Below are positions 1-9,000 of a stretch of DNA of 9,768 bases, one piece after another. Below the pieces are notes generated by a model. That model was given only the letters and a program-made list of their open reading frames with translations, searched no databases and had not been told where the DNA came from. Numbering within the stretch: position 1 is the first letter of the stretch; each line of letters begins with the position of its first letter. This stretch comes from a bacterium F11 (GTDB taxonomy: Bacteria > Elusimicrobiota > Elusimicrobia > F11). Location: the NCBI GenBank assembly GCA_002176905.1, contig MSYE01000197.1, forward strand, positions 1-9,768, written 5' to 3'. The translations under genes and the position numbers were made by a program.

Positions 1-3000
1 TTGATATACTGTCGTCCTTCTTCTTCGCGGACGATCACTCCCAACATGTAACAACAGAACGACCGCAAGTCTGGTCTCTCATGCCAAAGATATCTCGTTA
101 TCGATCGAACATCTTTTTCGCTTATTCCCGCAAGCCGGGTACTATCAGACTCAAAGACAACACTAAATAAGGTTTTTGGTAAATTCCAGAAATCAAATCT
201 TTCAACTTCAGTTGTTTTAATGAGAGAAACATCTTTCATCATCTCTGGTAAATATTTCAAAAACCGAGGTGAGAAATACTCCGCACGATCTTCCAATTGA
301 GCCGTTGCCAGAAGTACTCTGTAGGCCGCTTTCCACACTTCTGAAGACCGTTCTTTCTTAAGAGCCGATAATACCCACTCAATATCGTCTCTCGTGATAC
401 CCTCCAACTGTTCTGTCTCTTCCAGCGCATCCAGTTGATGGAGAAGAGCCCTCATTCGTTCCAGTTTTCTTTGGGTTCGGGTGGCGTAGCGATAAGCAAA
501 CAAACTACCACCTACCACGATGATAGGACCTACAAGGACAAGAATAGACACCCACCACGCAATATTTTCTCCTTCACTCGCCCCCAGAAACGTCGGAACA
601 AAGAAAAGAAGGGCAAGTGAGGCAAGGATAGAGAGGAGGAAAAGGAAAATGGGGTAAAGCCCGTCCGGCAGGCGGGCTTGACCCCATTTCGATGGTGGGC
701 GTTTTCTCCTTACTTGAGAACGCCACTCCTTGGTCAGAAGCTCATTTAGAAGAAAACTGTCATTTATTGTTGACGGCGAACCATGAATCGTCGTGGTTAA
801 TAAACCAAATTGCCTGGCTCCAGTGGTTAGTTCGGGATTATCGTCGACGAACATGACTTCATCATATTTAAGTCCGATGCGAGACAGGGCCGTAGCGTAT
901 GTTTTCGGATGAGGTTTTGTCTGACCAATTTCATAAGATCGCACATAACGATTCCCTAAATCATCAACAAAGGTCGCTCCATAATGATCATTTAGGGCCT
1001 TATCAACCTCGTCTGGTTCGCTGTATTCCGTACCGGGAGCGTGTTGGTCCGACAGAAGTGCGATTATAAACTTGGCTTTAATACGATTAACTGCTTCTTT
1101 AGCATCGACAATTCCACTATATTTCCAACGAAATAAGTCCCCGAAATCCTTCTCAGAAAGAGCGGGGATATTTAATGGTCGCAAGTACCTTTTATTGAAA
1201 ATCGAAACAAATTCGGCAAAGGATATTTTGTTGCGCCTATTTGCGTAGTATTCTTGGCCCCTCCCATATTGCTTGTAAAGATTTCTGAGTTCATCTCGAC
1301 CTATATGAGAATTCAACCCCAATTTTGTATAAACCTCCTCAAATGAGGCGTTCTTTGCCTCATGGTCGTTTTGTATCAATACGCCACCAACGTCAAATAT
1401 GACACCTTTAATCTTTTCCAATCGATTGACAAAATAGTTCGCCATCCTCCTTGCTTTTATTCGTTTGTAAGGATTACGAGAATCCAAATCTGTAAGAATC
1501 TTTTGAGCCATCTCTTTGGTTAATTCTGGAATCCCCATTTGATAATAGTCGTAGGTGGCTTGTAGGATGACCGCTATTGAGGCGATAACGAATAGGAGAG
1601 AAGAAAGGTAGGGGAGGGGGGGATTCCAGAAGACCAGGAGGGCGTATATATAATAAGGAGCAAAGACCAAAAAGTGGGGGATAAGGGACTTGGGAAGGAA
1701 AAGATACAAAGGCTCCCCGCGGATTCGGTGTTCGCCAAGCAAGGCCCGCATAACAGGGTGGGAAAGAGTGAGAACCGCAAAAAAGAGGATCATAAGGGTA
1801 GGCCCTGATAAATTTGTAGCGGATAAGATCCAATCTCCAAATCCCAAACCAATCCCATGCCCCACCAAAGCCAACGGCAACCATAATTGCAAAATCACCT
1901 CCATCACCATGGTAATCCAACCAACCTTCACGGCAACCGAATCCGAAGCGCCAAGAAGCCGAGCCAAATAAAATCCAAATGCGTTGGGGGGTCCCATTTC
2001 TCCGTTTAAAAAGGCAACAACATCCCTATTCGCTTCAAGATTGTTACTAATAGCTCGTAGGGTTTCATCTGAAAGAGGAGGGAGGTCAAACGGTTCATGT
2101 CCGGAAAACCACCCGAAAAAGTGGACTGGTCGATCAAGACGAACCTCAGCATAGATAGGAACCCGAACTGGGCCTCTTTCCATTGGAACCATCACGCTGA
2201 CCCCCGTTGGAACGGTTAAGGAATCACCAGTGAAAAGCGAAACACTATCCTCTTCTGTGGCAATGTCTTCTGTCGAAAGGATTTCAACCAAATCCTCTGC
2301 AGCGGTGGTGTGAGCACCATGGGCCGCCGCTCCTAACATGTTTTCTGCTAGAAATTGGAGAACGTCATCATTTGTAAAAACCTCTCTTAACACAGCCTCT
2401 TCAATTTGAGGAGGAGGTCGGCCAATCTCAACAATTCCTTCCCTGGTATATCCAAAAACCGTGATTTGCCTATGTATATCAACGGTCGCACAGATGATCA
2501 TTGGTTCTCCTTGAACCATCGCAACAATACGTGTGGGGACCGTAATCGATTCACCTGGAACCGCCATTGAAACCGAATCCACACCAGCAATGGCATTTTC
2601 CAAAGCGGCGACCGCATCCGCATGAGCAACGGAGGCTTGAGCAACCGCAGGTCGAACAGCAGGCTCTCTACGGGCGGGGAAGAGATATTCAGTTAATACC
2701 ATCGAACCGTCGTCCAAGGAATAAAGGGTTCCGATGAAGTCTCCTGACCAATCCAACGTACCCCCTCTTCGGATTTGATTAATGAGAAGGAATCCAAAAT
2801 GGATCGACTCAAATTCTTCTATTGTGAAAGACAGCGTCTTAGGATTAACATTGATCGCTATTCCATCGTTTGTAAAGCTGGTGATCAACTCGGTTTCGTT
2901 TCTTGTAACGTAATTGAGTTCAATATTTTCTCGCGTTAACAATACCCGCTGGAGGTTGGCGATTTCTTCGTCCGCGTCGTCGTCACCGGTGGCTTCGGCA

Positions 3001-6000
3001 TCGAGGATTCCCTCAACTGATTTCGCCACTCTTTCCGCTAATGTTCGTGCCAAACCCTCGTCCTTCTTAACCAGGTCTCTTTCCACTTTGTAGGTCAGAT
3101 TGTCGGTAGGAAAGTCAAAATCAAAGGTCGGCTTTTTCTTAATGCGAAAAGCAATCCGAGATCTTACTTCGGGTTCCGTGGGAGGAGAAGGAGGGGTGGG
3201 TTGAACTTCCTTTCTTGTGATAACTTTTCCTTCTTTTTGGTGAAACACCACTACAGGAGGATTGTCGCTAGGAGGGTCATCCACATAGACTGTGGGCAAT
3301 GCCTCATCCTGTAGCTGGTTATGGTAAAGGACATGGTTGCACACCACCGTCAAAAAATCGGTCGAAAGCCGAAATTGCTCAAACCCTTCTTCAAAGGAAA
3401 GGAAAAGTTGACTTCGCAAGCTCCGTTCCAGTCGAGCCGATCCAACCCGTTGAATCGGCTCGCCACTCGGTTTGGCAAACAGGTCATACACGTCTCCCTT
3501 ACTGACAATTCTTATTTGCGCTCCCAAAATTTGATCCCTTTTTCTGTTTATTTCCCAGGTACCCCCCACAGGAACATCCCGTGTTGAGGCGCCACCCACC
3601 CGCCAAGTGGCTATGGCCTCCGCGTATCCCAATGCCAGGGTTGCTGATGTGCTCATTCTTTCTCGCTGATAAAGCAAGTCGGCAATCAAGTTCAAAACAT
3701 TTTCATTGGCGAGGGTTCCACCCATGGCCTCATCCGTCAACTTACTTCCGCTAAATTCGTCTCTGTATCGATCTTCCATTAACCGTCGGATTTCCCTATT
3801 TCGTATGCCTTGTCGCGTCTCCTCAATGGTGCGATGCAATCCATAGACGATTTTTGCCCGAACAGCCTCTTTGGCGATCTTTTCCCCTGATCCTTGTTCG
3901 GCCTCAAGAAGGAGATTTTCAAAATCTCTCCCCATAGCAATCATGGCCTCTCTGGGACCCAGATGATCCTCATCATTATGAAAGAGGGGCTCCATAATGG
4001 CTTTTATGAGATTGTCCGTGGTAAATAGATTTATCGCATGAAAATGTCTATCGTCATTCCGTTTCAAAAAATGTCGATTGATAAAGAAGGTGTTATTCCT
4101 CCACGAATAACCGACCACCCCATCATCTCCCTCCGGGATATCCCGCACTGTTGTGTCATAAATAACAAATCGAATGGGGCCAGCGGAGTGGGCCATTCCT
4201 TGAAGAGGAGAGAGAATGAGGTTATGAAACAACCGCCAAGGCCACCCCTCAGGGGGATTGAGAAATTCCTGCAAAACGGAACGAACTTGCTCTTGCTCGC
4301 GTCTCGCCTCATCCGCATCCGGTATCCCGACGGATGTGATGGATATCTGCTTCAATAAGGCTTGCTGTTCGGCCGCATCATAACCATCTTGTTGGTAACA
4401 TGGCCCTACATCCAACAAATGATAAACCAAAAGCGTATGTGGGATATAGTAAAGCCCTTCTGGTTCGAGGTTGCCAAAAATCATGGGTGTCCTCTCATTC
4501 AACAATCCGATGGTCAGAAGCAACATAATATGACGGTAACTCAACCGACGGGCAATTTCTTCATTGGCCACTTGGATCAGGATGGTCTCCCCATAATTGG
4601 TGACCCGTGCCAAATTGGGATAGACTCCTTCGGGAAAATTATTCATTTCTTCTGTATAGGTCCCTTCCATTTCCGGATCAACTTGAAATTGCACCGGTGG
4701 AAAGCTATTCAAATTTGCAAAAGCATGATGGCTCTGAAAACGGGCTCGTTCCCCCTGGAACATTTTCATAAACTCTTTTTTGTGCTGTTTCCTTTCCTCC
4801 AAATGAATATCAATCACATCACCTAATTTAAGCTCATCAACCTCTTCATTAACTCGAGCGGCGTAATAAAGGCTCCGAATGGCCACCTCTGTATTGGCCT
4901 GTAAGGCCGCCTCATTCTCAAATTGCCCGTCCCCCAAATCTATATCAAACTCAGCCTGGGTGATCTCCGCCACCGAAAGGGGTACCATCATGGCAAAGAG
5001 CGATCCGGTTGACTCAACCGCGTGGCTACTGGGGATCATTCCACCGGTCCAGAGGAAGGTCATTGTGGCCATGGCAAAAATGATCAAAAGGGTTCTTTTA
5101 ATTTTCATCTTCTTCATTGAGTCCATCAAAGGTCTTATCCACCAGATAGCAGAACCCAAAATACCGATGAATAAAACAGAAAGTATGCGATTCAGGCGAG
5201 CGATTCCAGGATAAACATAATTGGCACCAACATAAAATCGTACAGATCGCCCCCTCTGGTTTGTTTGTAAATGAATGGGGATTGTTCTTTTCTCTCCAAG
5301 AGGATCGGTGGTACCAATATCATAAAGATTTGATTGGTCTTGATCCGCCACAGATATCTGAAGATCTTCATCATTCATGGAACTATCGGCAAACACATTT
5401 AAGGTGAAATGATTCTGGGGATAATCCGTATCAAAAAGAGAAATTTCCTCTTGGCTTATCGGGATGGCATTTTCACGGGAAAAATCAATATTGAAATAAC
5501 CGACATTCTCACCCTCTTTAAAGGTGAGATCCACATCATACATCCCTTGTTGGTCGCGATGGAGGGACACCTTTTCTATTGAATCGGATCGTTCAACCTG
5601 GGAAAGTCGAGCTCCCAAATTTAATCCCTGAATCGGTTCGGTCGGCAATGTGGCACCTGTCAGAATCCCAATAAAACCAACCATGAATACTTGAAGAGTC
5701 AATCTTAACAGGGTATTAGGTCTCCTTGCTGGATAAGTCGGCGCGATTCGATGCATCTGAACAAAATCATAAATCCCCTGTGAGATGACACCGATCAACC
5801 CAACTGCGATGACGAATTTGAACGCAATCCCAAGGAGATGGAACACAAGATAGGCATAAATAAAAAATGGTGAGAAAACCAAGGCATGAAGACCCAAGGC
5901 CTGCAAGAAGAAAACAGGAAGAGATTTGCCTTGGTCACGGTGCTCTCCCATAAGAGCTCTTAAGAATGGGTGAATGGCAGTAAGTAAGACAAAAAACGCA

Positions 6001-9000
6001 ATCATCATTGTGCCCGGAGAATAAGACACATATTGGGCCAACCACCAATATAATCCCAAACCCCACGTATGTTGAATCAATATCAACGGCAACCAAAGCT
6101 GCAGCACGACTTCCAGCACCACCGAAATCCAACCAAATACCACAGCAAATTTATGAGGGATTCGAAGCAAACGGGCCAGATAATATCCAACAGCATTGGG
6201 ATGTCGAAAAGTATCCGCAAAAATAGATCGCAACCATATTTGTTGCCCATCGAATAATTTTTGAAGTATTTCAGATGAAACCGCTGGTCCCATCGCAATG
6301 ATTCTTATCGGGAAACTTTGAATCCATTCGGTCAATTCTCGTACGCTTGGGTCCTCACTCAAACCGTATTGATGGGCAAACCGGATTGCGTTCGTGACCA
6401 TCTGAAGAAAAACAGAGGCATCTTCATAGGTGCAGATGGAACAAGAATGACCAAGGGGTGTTGGTTCATGAATGTGCCCCATGGCTTTTGAAAATACATC
6501 CCTTTGATCTCCCATCAGCCTCGAGAACCGAGAAGCAATCTGGTCAGCGACGGAGAGAGTCCCATCATGGGATTCAGGGTTCAGAATCATCAATCGTATC
6601 AGGGCGACAACGGGGTAATTCAAGATATCGCTAATTCCCAAGGTCATAGATCTTTCGACCTGAGAAAAATTGACACTCCTTAATTCTGTCATCTCTCCGT
6701 TAACTTCAATTTCCGCATAAGAACTTTCACTCAATTCAACCCTGGCTGTATTTTCATCTATAGTAAACAAGGTCCTGAACTGAAAGAAGGAATCGGTCTG
6801 ACCAAATACTGAAAAATAATCAGAAAGCTCACTCATCATGACTTTATAATCAAAATCATTTGGACCTTTTTCCACCTTACGTTGAAATAGAAAGTGAAAG
6901 AAATTATAAATTTGATTCCAGCTCCCATTACTTTTAATTCCTCTTGAAAGCTTTACAAATAGGAAGGTGTTATAAACACTCCCGTTTTTTCCCATGGATT
7001 TGAATAATCCTTCCACCATTTCTCGTCTGGTTACAAAAATGGGAATCATCGTGGCCATAAGTGATCGGGTAGATTCCAACTCATTGATTGGATATTGAAA
7101 GAGGTCCATTAATCCCATTTGCCACGTAAAAAATCCCAATAACAAGAGGAGGACCATGTTCAGCAAGAGATCCAACTTGAATCGGGTGTTTCGATCGGGA
7201 TTTTTTATCTTTTCATTGGCGCTCTTGGTTAAAGTGCGTTTGTTATCTTCATCCCGAAGCGGATCGGTGTAAGGGAAGGAATAATAGAGAAGGGATAGAG
7301 CGGTTAATCGGGCTTGGGCATCCGTGTCCTCGAAGGCTTTGTCCAAAATGGGGAGAAACTTCTCGGATTTGGCGTTTTCCACCGTGATGGTGGCTTGCAT
7401 GCGTTTGCGAACATCCTCCGATGTCAACAATTTCTCTATTGTTTCCAATGCGGGTTCGCCAATCCGACCCAACGCAATGGAGACAGCCTCGCGCACGCGG
7501 GCGGTCGGATGATCCACAACCTGGGCCAAACGAGTGGAAACCTCTTTGCCGCGTTGGATTCCTTCTTCTGTTTCGAGATAAACAAAGCGTCCGAGGGTCA
7601 TCACCGCCATCCGAACCACTTCAGGATCCTTATGCGCCAACAGGTCAAAAAGTTTTTCACGGACTTCTCGTTTCAATCCCTTTTTGTTACCCGCACCCTT
7701 AAGAGCAATTAACTCTTGATTGAATCGGGCCAAATAAGCCTTCTTTGATGTCGCCAAGATGTCACGAAATACTTTTACAGCATCGGAATTTATAACCTCA
7801 CTGATTTGACCCTTGGCTGCTTGAAGCAACCGAACCCTGTCTTGGGGGCTTAGCAAGCCTGACATGCGCAAAATCCCAATGGCCTCCATGAGATTCATGT
7901 CCGCAAACACCGTGGTGCCGTCTCCTCCTTCAAGAATCGCCACCAACTTCTCCAACCGAGCTTGAAGAAAAGAATCCCGATGGAAAAACCGTCCCAAGGC
8001 CCGAACGCTTTCGCTTAAGAGATGGGAATCATTGGATTCCTCAATAACCTTGAGAAGAAAAGGAAGCGTAAGAGAAGGGGGAGCTGTTTGAATGAGATTC
8101 AAATGTGGAAGAGGATCTTTTTCTCGATCTGGTTCAGCTGGAGAAAACAAACGAATGAGGACCTTCTTTTTGGCAAGAGGAGTTTGGTCCCAATTTTCAA
8201 TAATGGCCTTAACAGCCGCCTCACCGTAACAAGTGGTTAGCAGTTGAACATAGGGACCATACACCTGTTGGTTGTAATTGTTCAGCGCCGCTGAATTGAG
8301 GGCCTGAACAAAAATAGCGATTTGAGGATCATCAAAATTCAACAAAGGCCCCATCACCTGATTTCGCGATTGGGGCAAACTTTCCATGATGTCAATAAAA
8401 CTGGTTATTCTGGCTAGATTATCCTTGCCATTGGCAGCCGCCATGACTTCATTGGCATCAAATGCGCGCATAGGGGTGGGATCTGTCTTTTCGGCCAAAT
8501 CCCATTCCGGTATTTTAACACCGTGTTTCTCCAGACTCTCAACCATTTCAACCCCTTTCATTCGGAGCAATCCATAAGGAGATTGAAGATGGAGAATTTC
8601 ATCTTGATTGGTTTCGGCCACACCCATGGTGGCGGCCTGGAGCAAATTGTCCTTTCCATCAATAAAATGAAGCGAATAGGCTTCTCGGTCGTGTCGCAAA
8701 CCCTGATAACCAATGTGGCGAAGTTTGAATTTGTTTCGATTTCCTTCCATCAAGGAAGCCGATAGGCTTCCGTTGGCATCAGCCATGTTGGCAAACACAT
8801 CGACCCAATAAACATTGTCATCCCCTTTCATCAAACTTGTTCCAAAGCCCGCATCCCAACCATAGGCAGGACCCACGCGCCAGTTGACCAATTCATTTTT
8901 GTTTCCGTACATATCAAAATGACCGTAGCCATGGGGATGAATCCCAGCGCCAAAGGTATACCATCGCGCCTTGGTTTTATTGTCATTCCCGCGAATTCGG

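Noticed and set aside
647..689. Intrinsic terminator ending a gene
   Set aside because: The hairpin is followed by a T-rich stretch on the minus strand, but no stop codon precedes it and coding sequence with membrane spans continues on both sides.
1474..1920. Minus-strand open frame of 148 codons in another frame
   Set aside because: It overlaps membrane module 2, which is clearly the coding frame because it aligns with module 1; the alternative product is Pro/Arg/Ser-rich and unlike a real protein.
4038..4826. Plus-strand open frames of 106 and 154 codons
   Set aside because: They lie opposite the continuous minus-strand coding frame and show no recognisable domain or organised start.
5006..5020. 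Palindrome CGGTTGACTCAACCG
   Set aside because: Perfect 7-bp arms around one base are expected about once by chance in 10 kb; it lies within codons near the signal-like span.
5106..5126. Three in-frame ATGs as the start of a separate gene
   Set aside because: No good ribosome binding site lies 5-10 nt upstream of any of them and the frame is open far upstream, so a continuous reading frame is simpler.
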